Below are positions 35,844 through 45,307 of a stretch of DNA of 64,000 nucleotides, piece by piece. The first letter of the stretch is position 1; each line of letters opens with the position of its first letter. The notes beneath the pieces are model-generated. The model saw only the letters and a program-made list of their open reading frames with translations, searched no databases and was not told where the DNA came from. This DNA is from Natronobacillus azotifigens. Its GTDB lineage: Bacteria; Bacillota; Bacilli; Bacillales; Amphibacillaceae. The position numbers and the translations under genes were made by a program. The stretch spans positions 1-64,000 of the forward strand of contig NZ_JAPRAT010000018.1 of the NCBI RefSeq assembly GCF_026805325.1. Reading direction: 5' to 3'.

Positions 35844-36779
35844 ATGAACATCTATCATGATATTACACCAATAAATAGTACATTAAGATTGATTATTACA
35901 TACCGATATGTTGCCTTTATCCTTGCAGCTGGTGTACTTTGGATTGACCGTTATTATCACTATGAATTGAATTTGTTTTTTGTTTATACAATGGTAATGA
36001 TATTACTTGGAAGCATTTATAAAAATAACGCAGTTTTGCTTTTACAAAGTGGCCTTGTAGCTTTAACAAGATATGTCTTAGATCCAAGTAGTTTTGATAT
36101 TTTCTTATCATTTTGGTTTACCTTTTTCATTTTCGGTTTCACGACATCATTAATGATCTCCAACTATATTAACCAAAACAAATCAAATATTGAGTTAACC
36201 AAAACACTGGTTAAACTACTTGATTCAAGAGATCCCTATACGGCTACACATTCAGAAAATGTCGCCAATTACTCAAAAGAAATTGCAAAACAAATGAAAT
36301 TATCGAAAAAGAAACAAAATACCATTTACATGGGTGGTTTATTGCATGATATTGGTAAAATCGTCATTCCCGAGTCCATCGTAAACAAACCCGATAAACT
36401 TACCGAAGAAGAATTTGATATCATTAAACAACACCCGATAATTGGCTACAATGCGATGAAGCATATTCAACCATATCAAGACAATGGCATACTAGACATG
36501 GTATTGTATCATCATGAACGCTATGACGGTAAAGGGTATCCTCACGGTCTAGCTGGAGCAAATATACCTTTAACAGCTAGAATCATGACGGTTGCAGATG
36601 CCTTTGATGCAATGTCCTCTCAACGGGTTTATCGTAATGCGAAAGATTTAGAAAACATAATTGCGGAAATAGAAAAGAACAAAGGCACTCAATTTGATCC
36701 AATTATTGCAGATCATTTTTTAACCTATTTACATCATAACAAGCAGATAATTTTAGAGAAAATCAAACAATCGAATTAG
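35844..36779 (+). CDS. HD-GYP domain protein, probable membrane cyclic-di-nucleotide phosphodiesterase
   Basis: A 311-aa protein with four to five membrane helices in residues 15-110 and a short linker. The C-terminal HD-GYP domain has DPYTATHSENVANYSKEIAKQM, metal-ligand GLLHDIGKIVIPESI, KQHPIIGYN, YHHERYDGKGYPHGL and ADAFDAMSSQRVYR. HD-GYP enzymes hydrolyse c-di-GMP (or cGAMP) in the cytosol. All usual metal ligands (H, HD, H, HH, D) are present, so it should be active. It is divergent from cas9; a functional link is not implied. Confidence 0.92.
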   Translation: MNIYHDITPINSTLRLIITYRYVAFILAAGVLWIDRYYHYELNLFFVYTMVMILLGSIYKNNAVLLLQSGLVALTRYVLDPSSFDIFLSFWFTFFIFGFTTSLMISNYINQNKSNIELTKTLVKLLDSRDPYTATHSENVANYSKEIAKQMKLSKKKQNTIYMGGLLHDIGKIVIPESIVNKPDKLTEEEFDIIKQHPIIGYNAMKHIQPYQDNGILDMVLYHHERYDGKGYPHGLAGANIPLTARIMTVADAFDAMSSQRVYRNAKDLENIIAEIEKNKGTQFDPIIADHFLTYLHHNKQIILEKIKQSN

Positions 36780-36804
36780 TCGTGAAAAAACTTTTCTCGA
36801 CTAA
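36776..36804 (+). terminator. Hairpin at the end of the HD-GYP gene
   Basis: TTAGTCG and CGACTAA arms with an AAAA/TTTT upper stem start at the stop codon itself. The T-run comes about 10 nt later, so termination is probable but not certain. Confidence 0.5.
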
Positions 36805-36849
36805 ATACCGAACTTTTTTCATAAAACAGACTGACACAACTTAACAAGG

Positions 36850-37021
36850 TAGTGAAATTTGATTCAGTGCAGGTTTTTAGGGGCCCCACCCAGATTCTTA
36901 GTCCTAAAGAATGAGCGAAAAGCCCTTGAAGACTTTCGGCGAATCCAAGAGTTACTCCCCATTTAACAACTTTGATCTTATTGTTGTTTTATGGGGAGCT
37001 CGCCGGACGGGCGCTCTAAGA
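36850..37021 (+). repeat. Dispersed structured element, family E copy 5 (diverged)
   Basis: About 172 bp. It keeps TAGTGAAATTTG, TCCTAAAGAATGA, GTTACTCC, ACAAC...GTTGT and a GCTCTAAGA end. In the second hairpin, CTCCCCAT pairs with ATGGGGAG where copies 1-4 have CTCCCACTT/AAGTGGGAG, so pairing is kept by changes on both arms. The first hairpin is no longer well paired. It lies in a 268-bp gap between convergent genes. Confidence 0.75.
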
Positions 37022-37047
37022 TAAGCATTAGTTCAAGTGATTCTTTT

Positions 37048-37542
37048 TTATCGATGTGAATTCGAAGCATTTTGTTCTGTTTGTTTCACAAAATCAATAG
37101 CAACAACAAGTGATAGAATCATATGTTCATAGGCTTCATTCTCAATGTCAATTTCATAGGTATCGCCCCATGTGAACCATTTTTCATTAACATGCCCCAC
37201 AACTGTTCCACGTGCCAAAATATCGAAGTGCTTATCCCACCAATCACCTTGGACCCGAATATCTTCTCCGTCCATCCGATAACGTGCTTTAAAGAAAGAG
37301 AACTCTTTATGAATCGTGACCACTTCTTTTCCATGAACCTCCACATAAAACTTTGGCAACAAGCTAAAAACCTTCTTAGTGATCACACCTACTTCTTGAT
37401 GATCCGCATCTTTTATCGTAAAGGTTTTCGGCACCTTGAAAAAGCTTCCTTCAATAAAATACTTATCCACATCGCTTTGATCTTTCACCGTGAATTTTTC
37501 CCCTAAACTAAATACCTTTTGCTTCATATATAATGTACTCAT
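37048..37542 (-). CDS. LURP-one-related (YxjI-like) family protein
   Basis: A 164-aa soluble beta-rich protein. KVFSLGEKFTVKDQSDVDKYFIEGSFFKVPKTFTIKDADHQEVGVITKKVFSLLPKFYVEV follows the LURP-one-related/YxjI pattern, a 12-strand barrel around a central helix related to Tubby C-terminal domains. The bacterial role is unknown. A GAGGAA Shine-Dalgarno precedes the ATG. The gene is bracketed by two diverged family E elements (36850-37021 and 37610-37761) in direct orientation. Confidence 0.8.
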   Translation of the reverse strand: MSTLYMKQKVFSLGEKFTVKDQSDVDKYFIEGSFFKVPKTFTIKDADHQEVGVITKKVFSLLPKFYVEVHGKEVVTIHKEFSFFKARYRMDGEDIRVQGDWWDKHFDILARGTVVGHVNEKWFTWGDTYEIDIENEAYEHMILSLVVAIDFVKQTEQNASNSHR

Positions 37543-37609
37543 TGTTTATTCCTCATTTCCGCTTTTTCTTACTTTCTATTATAATCGTTATTGCACTTTT
37601 TTCACAGAT

Positions 37610-37761
37610 CGAGTGAAATTTCAATCAGTAGGGATTTTACTAATCCCTACTGTATGTTGAACCTAAAGAATGTTCAACATTCTGTGAGACATTCGATTAC
37701 CAGCGTCTGTTGCTCCACGGAAATCATTTGAAATGAGAGTCCTTCTAGCGATTGCTCTAAG
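37610..37761 (+). repeat. Dispersed structured element, family E copy 6 (diverged, shorter)
   Basis: About 152 bp. GAGTGAAATTTCAATCAG, CCTAAAGAATG, GTTGCTCC and GATTGCTCTAAGA are recognisable. The first hairpin is CAGTAGGGAT/ATCCCTACTG, fully paired, with both arms changed relative to CAGTGGGGG/CCCCCACTG. The second hairpin is reduced. It lies in the 397-bp gap upstream of the GH42 gene. Confidence 0.7.
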
Positions 37762-37871
37762 ATTAACCATTATCTTGGTGGAGTTTATTCCCTGCAATAC
37801 TAAGTTACGAAGTCTTCACTAGCTTTACTGCTTTGAACATTTTTCTATTTTTCAAGACCTAGATCGATCGG

Positions 37872-37914
37872 TTACCAATCACCTAGATTTTTTAGTATAA
37901 TTAAAGCGCTATCA
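37872..37914 (+). promoter_or_regulatory. GH42 promoter overlapped by a cre (CcpA) site
   Basis: TTACCA (37872-37877) and TATAAT (37896-37901) are 18 nt apart. TTAAAGCGCTATCA at 37901-37914 matches the cre consensus TGWAANCGNTNWCA at 13 of 14 positions and covers the start point. CcpA bound there would block initiation when preferred sugars are present. Confidence 0.8.
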
Positions 37915-37939
37915 TTTTTTTATTAAGGGGGATAACGTT

Positions 37940-39979
37940 ATGGTGAAAAAACTTCAAGAAGATAAGATAAAACTAGGGGTCTGTTATTATCCTGAGCATT
38001 GGCCTGAAAGTTTATGGGAAGACGATTTTAAGCGGATGAAAGAGTTAGGATTTACCTACGTTCGTGTTGGAGAGTTCGCTTGGAGTGTTTTCGAGCCAGA
38101 GGAAGGTGCTTTTTCTTTTGAGCTTTTTGACCGTGCAGTAAACTTAGCAGACAAGATTGGTTTAAAGATAATCATGGGGACTCCTACTGCCACACCACCT
38201 GCTTGGTTAACAAAAAAATATCCTGATGTGTTAAATGTTACACAAGAAGGTATTACTATCCACCATGGAGAACGACGACACTATAACTATAATTCAGAAA
38301 ATTATCGTAAATTATCCTCGATTATTGTTCGGGAGATGGTGAAGCATTACAAAGAACACCCGGCCATCGTCGGTTGGCAAATCGATAACGAGTTAAACTG
38401 TGAACGAGATGTTTTTTATTCAGAATCAGATCATTTTGCATTTAGAGAATGGGTAAAGAAAAAGTATCATACGTTAGAACAAGTAAATGAGGCTTGGGGT
38501 ACGGTCTTCTGGAATCAAACGTATTCAGACTGGGATCAAATCTATTTAACACGAACAACCAATCAGGGCTCTCCCAATCCACACCATGCTTTAGATGAGA
38601 AGCGATTCATCTCGGATAGCGTCATTTCCTATGCAAGATTACAAGTTGACATTATCCGTGAACATACAACAAAGCAATGGGTCTCTACAAATGGCTTATT
38701 TGGGCATTTAAACAGTCATCAATTAACGAATGAATTGCTCGACTTTTTTGCTTATGACTCCTATCCTAATTTCGGAAGTGTAGCAGATGATAAGTCCGAA
38801 AAACCACTACGAGATCGAAAGTGGAGTTGGAATTTAAGTGTAGTACGAAGCATCTCACCAAACTTTGCAATTTTCGAACAACAGTCAGGTCCTGGTGGTT
38901 GGGTAACAAGAATCGGTCAACCCTCACCAAAGCCAGGACAACTTCGCCTCTGGACATATCAATCCATTGCCCACGGTAGTGACATGGTACTGTACTTTAG
39001 ATGGCGTACAGCTACGAAAGGAACGGAAATTTACTGGCACGGAATTAATGATTATCATAATCAGCCAAATCGGCGGGTTCAAGAAGTCGATATCGTTGGT
39101 AAGGAAATCGAAAAAATTGGAGAACAGATTGCAGGTTCGGAGTTTTTTGCAGAGGCCGCCATTGTTATAAATTATGATAATGATTGGGACGGAGAGCTTG
39201 ATGAATGGTACGGACCATATGCATCAAAAAGCAAGAACGATTGGTTTAAAGCTTTTCAATACAGTCATGTGCCTGTAGACGTCTTCCATTTAACCGGAGA
39301 TACAACGGTAGAAGACTTGAGAAAGTATAAAGTATTGATTTTACCTCACATGGCAATCGTTGAAAAAGAAACTGCTAACGTGTTAACAGACTATGTAAAA
39401 CAAGGTGGTAAAGTCGTTTTTGGTTGTCGAACTGGATACAAAAACAAGACTGGTCAAACGTATACGTTGCCTTTTCCAGGGTACTTAGCTGACCTAACGG
39501 GGATTACTGTAGAAGATTTCACAAGAGCACAACCTTTTGACGATATTACGCAAATTCACATGAAGAACGGCAAAGCTTTTGCGGCACATGATTTTAACGA
39601 ATCCCTTCAATTAAATGGCGACCATCTTGAAGTTATGGCTACCTATGCGAATTCTTATTTAGAAGGAAAACCTGCACTAGTGAAGTGTACCGTTGAAGAA
39701 GGAATCAGTTACTATTTCGGTGGTGTCTTTGATTTAGAAATCGCCTCTATGATGATCGATGAATTAGCATTGAACAACTATAACCATTTACTTGCATTGC
39801 CTGAAAATGTTGAACTGTCGATACGAAGGAAAGACGGTGAAAATTATATCTTTCTATTGAATTATTCCGACAAAGAACAGGAGATTATTTTGAAACAAAA
39901 TATGCAGAATCTATTAACTGGTGAAGTCATCTATGAAAAAGTCTTGATGAAACCTTTTGATGTACTTGTTTTGAAATAG
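37940..39979 (+). CDS. Beta-galactosidase, GH42
   Basis: A 679-aa GH42 enzyme without a signal peptide, so cytosolic. It has a TIM-barrel N-terminal domain with acid/base E151 in GWQIDNELN and nucleophile E313 in FAIFEQQSGPGGW. A trimerisation domain spans about 390-600 (AIVINYDNDWDGELDEWYGP onward), and a small C-terminal beta domain follows. Family members hydrolyse beta-galactosides, often galacto-oligosaccharides or galactan fragments, sometimes alpha-L-arabinopyranosides. GGGGG lies 8 nt before the ATG. A cre site on its promoter points to catabolite repression. No transporter is adjacent in its operon; the next gene is an APC permease with its own terminator-separated unit. Confidence 0.95.
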   Translation: MVKKLQEDKIKLGVCYYPEHWPESLWEDDFKRMKELGFTYVRVGEFAWSVFEPEEGAFSFELFDRAVNLADKIGLKIIMGTPTATPPAWLTKKYPDVLNVTQEGITIHHGERRHYNYNSENYRKLSSIIVREMVKHYKEHPAIVGWQIDNELNCERDVFYSESDHFAFREWVKKKYHTLEQVNEAWGTVFWNQTYSDWDQIYLTRTTNQGSPNPHHALDEKRFISDSVISYARLQVDIIREHTTKQWVSTNGLFGHLNSHQLTNELLDFFAYDSYPNFGSVADDKSEKPLRDRKWSWNLSVVRSISPNFAIFEQQSGPGGWVTRIGQPSPKPGQLRLWTYQSIAHGSDMVLYFRWRTATKGTEIYWHGINDYHNQPNRRVQEVDIVGKEIEKIGEQIAGSEFFAEAAIVINYDNDWDGELDEWYGPYASKSKNDWFKAFQYSHVPVDVFHLTGDTTVEDLRKYKVLILPHMAIVEKETANVLTDYVKQGGKVVFGCRTGYKNKTGQTYTLPFPGYLADLTGITVEDFTRAQPFDDITQIHMKNGKAFAAHDFNESLQLNGDHLEVMATYANSYLEGKPALVKCTVEEGISYYFGGVFDLEIASMMIDELALNNYNHLLALPENVELSIRRKDGENYIFLLNYSDKEQEIILKQNMQNLLTGEVIYEKVLMKPFDVLVLK

Positions 39980-40012
39980 GTAGAGCGTTTCGTTTGTACA
40001 TTATAAAGTAGA

Positions 40013-40062
40013 AAATAGCGGCATACTTACTAACTAATGTTAGTGGTTGCCACTATTTTTTT
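40013..40062 (+). terminator. Terminator of the GH42 gene
   Basis: AATAG-c-GGCA...ACTAAC and GTTAGT...TGCC-ACTATT arms are followed by TTTTTT. Confidence 0.8.
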
Positions 40063-40071
40063 CTATTACAA

Positions 40072-40110
40072 TCGACAAATTCCACCAAAAACCGGGCGGT
40101 GCCAGGCACC
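40072..40110 (+). repeat. REP-like palindromic element, family G copy 1
   Basis: ATCGACA, a short linker, then CAAAAACCGGGCGGTGCCAG and GCACC; GGTGCCAGGCACC is itself nearly palindromic. It has the same arrangement as 56357-56400 and the right half of 41597-41660. It lies between the GH42 terminator and the permease Shine-Dalgarno. Confidence 0.75.
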
Positions 40111-40177
40111 ATGTTTATTCTCCGTTTGTTACAGGGTAAACATAACCACATTATACTTTAGGAGGCGGGTTTTTATC

Positions 40178-41515
40178 ATGGAAAACAACTACCAAAAGGA
40201 CAGTATTACGCTCATAGGGGCAGTTGGTCTTGGTATTGGAGTGATGATTGGGGCAGGTATATTTGCGTTATTAGGTCAAGTTGCTCAAATAACCGGTGCA
40301 TTATTCCCATTCTCTTTTATCGTTGGTGGTATGATTACTGCTTTTAGTGCTTATGGTTATGCGAAAATGGCCAATGCATATCCATCTGCAGGCGGAATCG
40401 GGATGTTTTTCGTTAAAGCATATGGTAAAGGAACAGCCACAGGCGGTGCCGCGCTTTTAATGGCCGTTTCTATGGTGATTAACCAAAGTTTGATCGCCCG
40501 TACTTTCGGGACTTATACATTACAATTGTTCGGCGTAGGTCCTGATACCTTTATCGTACCCATATTAGGTGTTGGCCTAATCATCTTTGCTTTTCTTATC
40601 AACCTAACCGGGAACAAATTGATTCAGACATTTACATCGATTGTTTCGATCTTAAAAATTGCAGGCATATCAATCTTTGCCCTTGCCGCCTTATGGGTTT
40701 CAAGATTTTCTTTTGACGGTGTTTTATCCGGAGACATTCCAGAACAAAACGCGTTAGGGGGATTTATCGCTTCGTTAGCACTTACAATTTTGGCATTTAA
40801 AGGTTTCACAACGATAACCAACAACGGTTCAGAGATCGTCAAACCACACAAAAACGTCAGTAGAGCTATAGCCATCTCCATCTCGATTTGTTTGGTTATA
40901 TATTTACTCGTCACCTGGGCTGTTTCTAGCAATCTTTCAGTTTCAGAAATCGTTGCTGCAAGGGACTATTCCTTAGCAGAAGCTGCTCGTCCTACTTTAG
41001 GTGATTATGGTTTATGGTTTACAGTAGGCATTGCAATTTTAGCGACGATATCAGTCATTATCGCTAGTATATTTGCTGTATCTCGTATGACAGCCATGTT
41101 AACAGAGATGAAGTTAATTCCTCATAAACACTTTGGTTTACCTGGCAACCTTCAACAACATATGCTCGTTTATATTGCTACGATCGCGATATTTCTAACA
41201 GTATTCTTTGATTTAAGTCGCATCGCTACACTCGGGGCAATTTTCTATCTAACAATGGATATTATGTTTCATTGGGGTATATTAACACGACTAAAAAAGA
41301 AGATTGACGCAAAAATTTCTATTATTGTCGCAGCACTTGTCTTTGATGTAGTTGTACTCGGTGCATTTATCTGGTTTAAGATTACAACCGATTTATTGAT
41401 TGCCATTCTTTCTATCGTTTTTATGAGCATTATTTTTGTCGGGGAATATTTTTATTTGAAGAAGCGATCCTTCGATGAAGATGATGAGGCTACTGTTGAA
41501 ACACATAGCCATTAA
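40178..41515 (+). CDS. APC-superfamily amino acid permease
   Basis: A 445-aa protein with 12 predicted membrane helices. Its N-terminal signature is ITLIGAVGLGIGVMIGAGIFALLG, the unwound helix 1 (GxGIGAGIF-type) that binds the substrate backbone. The tail is acidic and ends in a His-rich THSH. The open frame extends 47 codons upstream through a REP-like repeat, but the ATG at 40178 with TAGGAGG about 11 nt before it is the real start. The substrate is unknown. It appears to be a single-gene unit. Confidence 0.87.
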   Translation: MENNYQKDSITLIGAVGLGIGVMIGAGIFALLGQVAQITGALFPFSFIVGGMITAFSAYGYAKMANAYPSAGGIGMFFVKAYGKGTATGGAALLMAVSMVINQSLIARTFGTYTLQLFGVGPDTFIVPILGVGLIIFAFLINLTGNKLIQTFTSIVSILKIAGISIFALAALWVSRFSFDGVLSGDIPEQNALGGFIASLALTILAFKGFTTITNNGSEIVKPHKNVSRAIAISISICLVIYLLVTWAVSSNLSVSEIVAARDYSLAEAARPTLGDYGLWFTVGIAILATISVIIASIFAVSRMTAMLTEMKLIPHKHFGLPGNLQQHMLVYIATIAIFLTVFFDLSRIATLGAIFYLTMDIMFHWGILTRLKKKIDAKISIIVAALVFDVVVLGAFIWFKITTDLLIAILSIVFMSIIFVGEYFYLKKRSFDEDDEATVETHSH

Positions 41516-41596
41516 TCTTTAGTGATTTATATGATGATGTGTGAATTCATCTTTCTGACTAATTACTCACATATTTCGCCCAATACACATAAGGAA

Positions 41597-41660
41597 CCTG
41601 TCACCGCCCGACCTCATTATCTTTCGACAAGAACAGACAAAAAACGGGCGGTGACAGGCA
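41597..41660. repeat. REP-like palindromic element, family G copy 2 (full inverted pair)
   Basis: CCTGTCACCGCCCG (41597-41610) pairs perfectly with CGGGCGGTGACAGG (41645-41658) across a 34-nt loop containing TTTCGACA and an A-run. The right arm touches the stop codon of the minus-strand chemoreceptor (TAA at 41664-41662). The stem could thus act as that gene's terminator. Confidence 0.85.
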
Positions 41661-41661
41661 C

Positions 41662-43404
41662 TTAATCTACTTTCTTGAATTTTGCTACGTGGTTAGATAA
41701 TTCATCGACTATCTCTTTATTTTGATCTGCTTCATCAGAAATACTAGTGATCGATTCAAGTAATTGATTTGTATTTTCGCTAGAATCGACAACAACGCGA
41801 ACACTCTCATCAACGGCTGATGCGATCTCATTAATTCCTTCAGCCATACTCGTTGTAATCAATTTTAGTTCTCCAGAACTTGTACTAAATCGGTCAAGCA
41901 TTTGTTTGATGACGTCAACATCCTTTTTGTAGACATCTGCTGCACCCACAAATTCATCATAATCATTTAATACATTTTCCGTGATGTATGATATCACATG
42001 ATTTGCATTATCTACTAATTCATCGACTGCTTTCGTTACGACTATACTAATACTTTGAATATCACTTGCCGTTTCTTTGGTGTTTTCTGCAAGTTCTCGG
42101 ATCTCATCAGCGACAACAGAAAAACCTTTACCAGCACTTCCGGCTCTAGCAGCTTCAATCGATGCGTTTAAAGCAAGCAAATTGGTTTGTGCAGAAATTT
42201 CTAATATATTTGATGTAAGGATATTTATTTTTTCTACTGATCGACTATTTTCTATCGATGACTCCATTGTTTCCGTAATTCTTTGAACAATCTCTTCCGT
42301 TTGGTCTTTGCTTTGAATTGACTGTTCCCGTACAGTATCCGCACGTTCTACAATGGTTCCTACATGAATAGCATTTGATTCAGCATCCTCAGCAATACCA
42401 TTCGCAGAGGATAACACGCGTTGAGCGCCATCATCGATGTTCTGTAATGTACTACTGATTTCTTCCATACTAGCTGACAATTCATTCAAAGAAGTAGAAA
42501 TATTAGAAGTGGAGTCTTTACTTTCCAAAATATTACCTCTCGTATTTTCTGTCGACTGATATATTAATTTTGAGCCTGATTTGATCGAGATCATCACATG
42601 TTGTAAAGTATCTAGGAATCTATTAATTCCCTGTATCATCTGGCCGATTTCATCTTTAGAAAAGCTCTCAATTCGAGTCGTTAAATCACCCTCATCTTTT
42701 TCTAACTTACTTATGATGTCTCTTAAGCTTTTATTTCCTCTTACCAAAGGATTTATAATTGTCTTTACCGTGACCCAGAAGGCTACAATAGCAGATACAA
42801 CAAATATAATTGCCATTGTCCAAATGATGATGGTCGATCTATTTACTCGAGAATTTATCAGATTCACTTCATGATTGATACTAGCACCCAATACTTCTCG
42901 AAAATTACTTTCCGATGTTTGTACCTGATCTGACAATGCCCGTAAGGACTGATAACTTTCATTTGCCCTCACGCGATTATCTTGTCTAATATGTTCTGCA
43001 ATAGCCGTAGCTTCTTCCACATACATCTCCATACTTTCTAAATAAGGGGCATAAGCTTCCTGTAAATCATTGTTCATTGCTCGTTCAGAAAATTCAGCTG
43101 TTATATCAGCGATTTCATATATACTATCTGTTGCCACGATAACACTATTTGTTACGGTTTCTGATAGTTCTATATTATTCGATTCATCACTTAACACATA
43201 TTCTTGAATAGATAATTCGATTTGCCCTACTTCTTCTGCTAAATTCACTTGCTCATTTTGTAAGTTAATGAAAGAATTCGAGATCAAATTCGATGATAAT
43301 TGAACTTGTAAATTAGTGATCCCACTAAAAACAGTGTTTACTATGAAAATCATTGATAGAGCTATTAAAATAAATAGTATTCGTTTTGCTATCGAGTTAC
43401 GCAT
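41662..43404 (-). CDS. Methyl-accepting chemotaxis protein
   Basis: A 580-aa transmembrane chemoreceptor. TM1 lies at about 8-30 and a helical extracytoplasmic ligand domain (four-helix-bundle type) at about 35-185. TM2 lies at about 190-212 and a HAMP domain at 213-270 ([29 protein letters not shown]). The long coiled-coil signalling domain has the hairpin tip [25 protein letters not shown]. Heptad-rich helices carry candidate methylation sites ([14 protein letters not shown]). It signals to CheA-CheW; the ligand is unknown. AAGGAGG precedes the ATG. Confidence 0.94.
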   Translation of the reverse strand: MRNSIAKRILFILIALSMIFIVNTVFSGITNLQVQLSSNLISNSFINLQNEQVNLAEEVGQIELSIQEYVLSDESNNIELSETVTNSVIVATDSIYEIADITAEFSERAMNNDLQEAYAPYLESMEMYVEEATAIAEHIRQDNRVRANESYQSLRALSDQVQTSESNFREVLGASINHEVNLINSRVNRSTIIIWTMAIIFVVSAIVAFWVTVKTIINPLVRGNKSLRDIISKLEKDEGDLTTRIESFSKDEIGQMIQGINRFLDTLQHVMISIKSGSKLIYQSTENTRGNILESKDSTSNISTSLNELSASMEEISSTLQNIDDGAQRVLSSANGIAEDAESNAIHVGTIVERADTVREQSIQSKDQTEEIVQRITETMESSIENSRSVEKINILTSNILEISAQTNLLALNASIEAARAGSAGKGFSVVADEIRELAENTKETASDIQSISIVVTKAVDELVDNANHVISYITENVLNDYDEFVGAADVYKKDVDVIKQMLDRFSTSSGELKLITTSMAEGINEIASAVDESVRVVVDSSENTNQLLESITSISDEADQNKEIVDELSNHVAKFKKVD

Positions 43405-43598
43405 GTAGTTCCCTCCTTATTATCAAACTATCCCTTTCAAATCATTATGTAATAGGATGATAATTTTGCTTTTTATAGTATATTTTTTCAAAAAAACTAG
43501 TCTTTTAAAAATGAGCGTACGAAGAAAAGGCACTCCATTAGACGAAAGCCTTTATTAAATCCCCACGACCATACGTGACACTTGAATTTTGTTACTAG

Positions 43599-43628
43599 AA
43601 AAAGCGAGAACATCATCGATGCTCTCGC
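43599..43628 (-). terminator. Terminator of the GH3-GtrA-GT2 operon
   Basis: On the minus strand GCGAGAGCATCGATG and ATGTTCTCGC arms form an imperfect stem followed by TTTTT just after the GT2 stop. Confidence 0.8.
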
Positions 43629-43637
43629 AATATGTTT

Positions 43638-44654
43638 CTAATTAAACCCAATCATTTTTTGAGATACTTTGTATGCACCTACTGAAATGCGACGGCCAAA
43701 CCAACCAGGCAGATTGGTTAAATGACCCAAAAACCCAAATCTAATATTTTGGTAAAGCAATGGATCTTTTGCTTTAATGTATCTCATTAATTCTTTTTTC
43801 TTTTTTAAATTCTCTCTTGTTCCTGAGCGAATCAAAAATATCGAAGAAATAACGGTGACAATTTCCAATTGGTGTAACATATAATCGTAAAGATTAATAT
43901 TCTGAATCGACCGTAGTTCCACACTTTCCACCATTAACTTGTTAACCTTAATTTGTTGATCAATTCTCCTGATCATTACACTTTCATTGATAGACTGATC
44001 GTCTCTTCCAATAAAATAGCGATAAAAGTCAACATTCAAATAGTACATTTTCTTCACAAAAGGAAGGGGTTGATAGACATATAGATTATCTACATAAAAA
44101 GTATGCTTCGGAAGCTCAAGTCCACAGTCTTTTAACAACCTTGTTCTGTATATAATGGAATGCATCATCAAATATTGACTTTTGCCAAATTCTTTTATAT
44201 CATCCCACGTAAAAACAACATCTTCAGGAAGGACATCGTCATATTTCATTACTTTTTTATACTTTGAACCTTCTTTTTCATAAACAAAATTACTAACCAA
44301 CATATCTATCGACACTGTCTCTTCGTCAAAATCACGTAACGTCTGTAAAACCTTGAGATAAGCTCTAATGTCTACCCAATCATCGCTGTCTACTACCTTG
44401 AAATACTTTCCTGTTGCATTTCGAATACCTGTGTTAACTGCTTCGCCGTGTCCTCCGTTTGGCTGATGTATCGCTCGAACGATAGTAGGATACCTTCTCG
44501 CGTAATCATCAGCAATTTCCGCTGTTTGATCAACAGACCCATCGTTGACTATAAGTAGCTCAACATCCTCCCTACCGGGTAACAGGGATTCAATGCAATT
44601 TCTCATATACGCTTGAGAATTATAGCAAGGAATAACTACTGATAATAATTTCAT
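43638..44654 (-). CDS. Glycosyltransferase family 2
   Basis: A 338-aa GT-A fold glycosyltransferase. It begins MKLLSVVIPCYNSQAYMRNCIESLL; nucleotide-sugar binding residues are LLIVNDGSVDQT and the DxD-type motif is KVVDSDDWVD, followed by the GGHGEAVNTGIRNATGKY block typical of GT2. The C-terminal region is helical and basic. It is the third gene of an operon with GH3 and GtrA-like genes (18 bp after the latter). Together with a GtrA-like flippase it may decorate a cell-surface polymer; the donor is unknown. Confidence 0.9.
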   Translation of the reverse strand: MKLLSVVIPCYNSQAYMRNCIESLLPGREDVELLIVNDGSVDQTAEIADDYARRYPTIVRAIHQPNGGHGEAVNTGIRNATGKYFKVVDSDDWVDIRAYLKVLQTLRDFDEETVSIDMLVSNFVYEKEGSKYKKVMKYDDVLPEDVVFTWDDIKEFGKSQYLMMHSIIYRTRLLKDCGLELPKHTFYVDNLYVYQPLPFVKKMYYLNVDFYRYFIGRDDQSINESVMIRRIDQQIKVNKLMVESVELRSIQNINLYDYMLHQLEIVTVISSIFLIRSGTRENLKKKKELMRYIKAKDPLLYQNIRFGFLGHLTNLPGWFGRRISVGAYKVSQKMIGFN

Positions 44655-44671
44655 TTTTCACATCACCTTTT

Positions 44672-45307
44672 CTAGATTTTTGGCTCTTCAGGTACTTGTT
44701 TAAAAATAATTTTAAAGATAGGGAAGAACACCCAGAATGATATTGCACTATTTATAATCATTGTCACGATATCTGCTGCTGTTTCTCCAGCGGATCCCCA
44801 ACCCAAAGTATTCATGAAGAAGTTATACACTGGTGTTTGATAGAATCCTAAAGCGGCTGCTGCAACAATGGTAATTATAATATAAGCAACGAAGTACCAG
44901 AAAGCTGCTTTCCATACACTACTATTCGATTTAAACGTAATACTTCTTTGCGCAAAAAAGTTAATAATCTGTGCAACAGCAATACTAATCTGTACTGCTA
45001 GGAAAAAAGCGAGACCTCCGCCGCCACCTTCAGAGATAGGTCCGGCCGCAAAGTCAAAAATATAATTGGGACTACCATCCACTGTTGTTCCAACTTGCCA
45101 GATTTGAAAGTTCATATTCACTAATGCTGTTTCTGCAAAGATGCTTCTGAAAAGAGGCATTAACACCAATTGAAGCACCGTTACACCATTACTCAACAGA
45201 AAGAACATCAAAAATTGAGCGCTATTCGGGTATTTTTCTTTGATCCCTTTCCAGAGACCCGTGACTCCAGAAGAGGAACTCGTTTTATTTACATTTCCTT
45301 TACTCAT
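44672..45307 (-). CDS. GtrA-like membrane protein
   Basis: A 211-aa protein with four main hydrophobic segments. The first, QFLMFFLLSNGVTVLQLVLMPLF, is of GtrA type (xRFxxVGxxxTxxxxxL-like). A C-terminal segment IVTMIINSAISFWVFFPIFKIIF and the motif FFAQRSITFK match the family motif NFxxxRxxxF. GtrA proteins are proposed to flip polyprenyl-phosphate sugars. An extra loop between helices 1 and 2 (NFQIWQVGTTVDGSPNYIFDFAAGPISEGGGGG) makes it longer than usual. Its start overlaps the GH3 stop by 4 bp. Confidence 0.82.
   Translation of the reverse strand: MSKGNVNKTSSSSGVTGLWKGIKEKYPNSAQFLMFFLLSNGVTVLQLVLMPLFRSIFAETALVNMNFQIWQVGTTVDGSPNYIFDFAAGPISEGGGGGLAFFLAVQISIAVAQIINFFAQRSITFKSNSSVWKAAFWYFVAYIIITIVAAAALGFYQTPVYNFFMNTLGWGSAGETAADIVTMIINSAISFWVFFPIFKIIFKQVPEEPKI

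Noticed and set aside
40037-40177. 47-codon N-terminal extension of the APC permease
   Set aside because: Passes through the GH42 terminator and a REP-like element; a strong TAGGAGG precedes the ATG at 40178.
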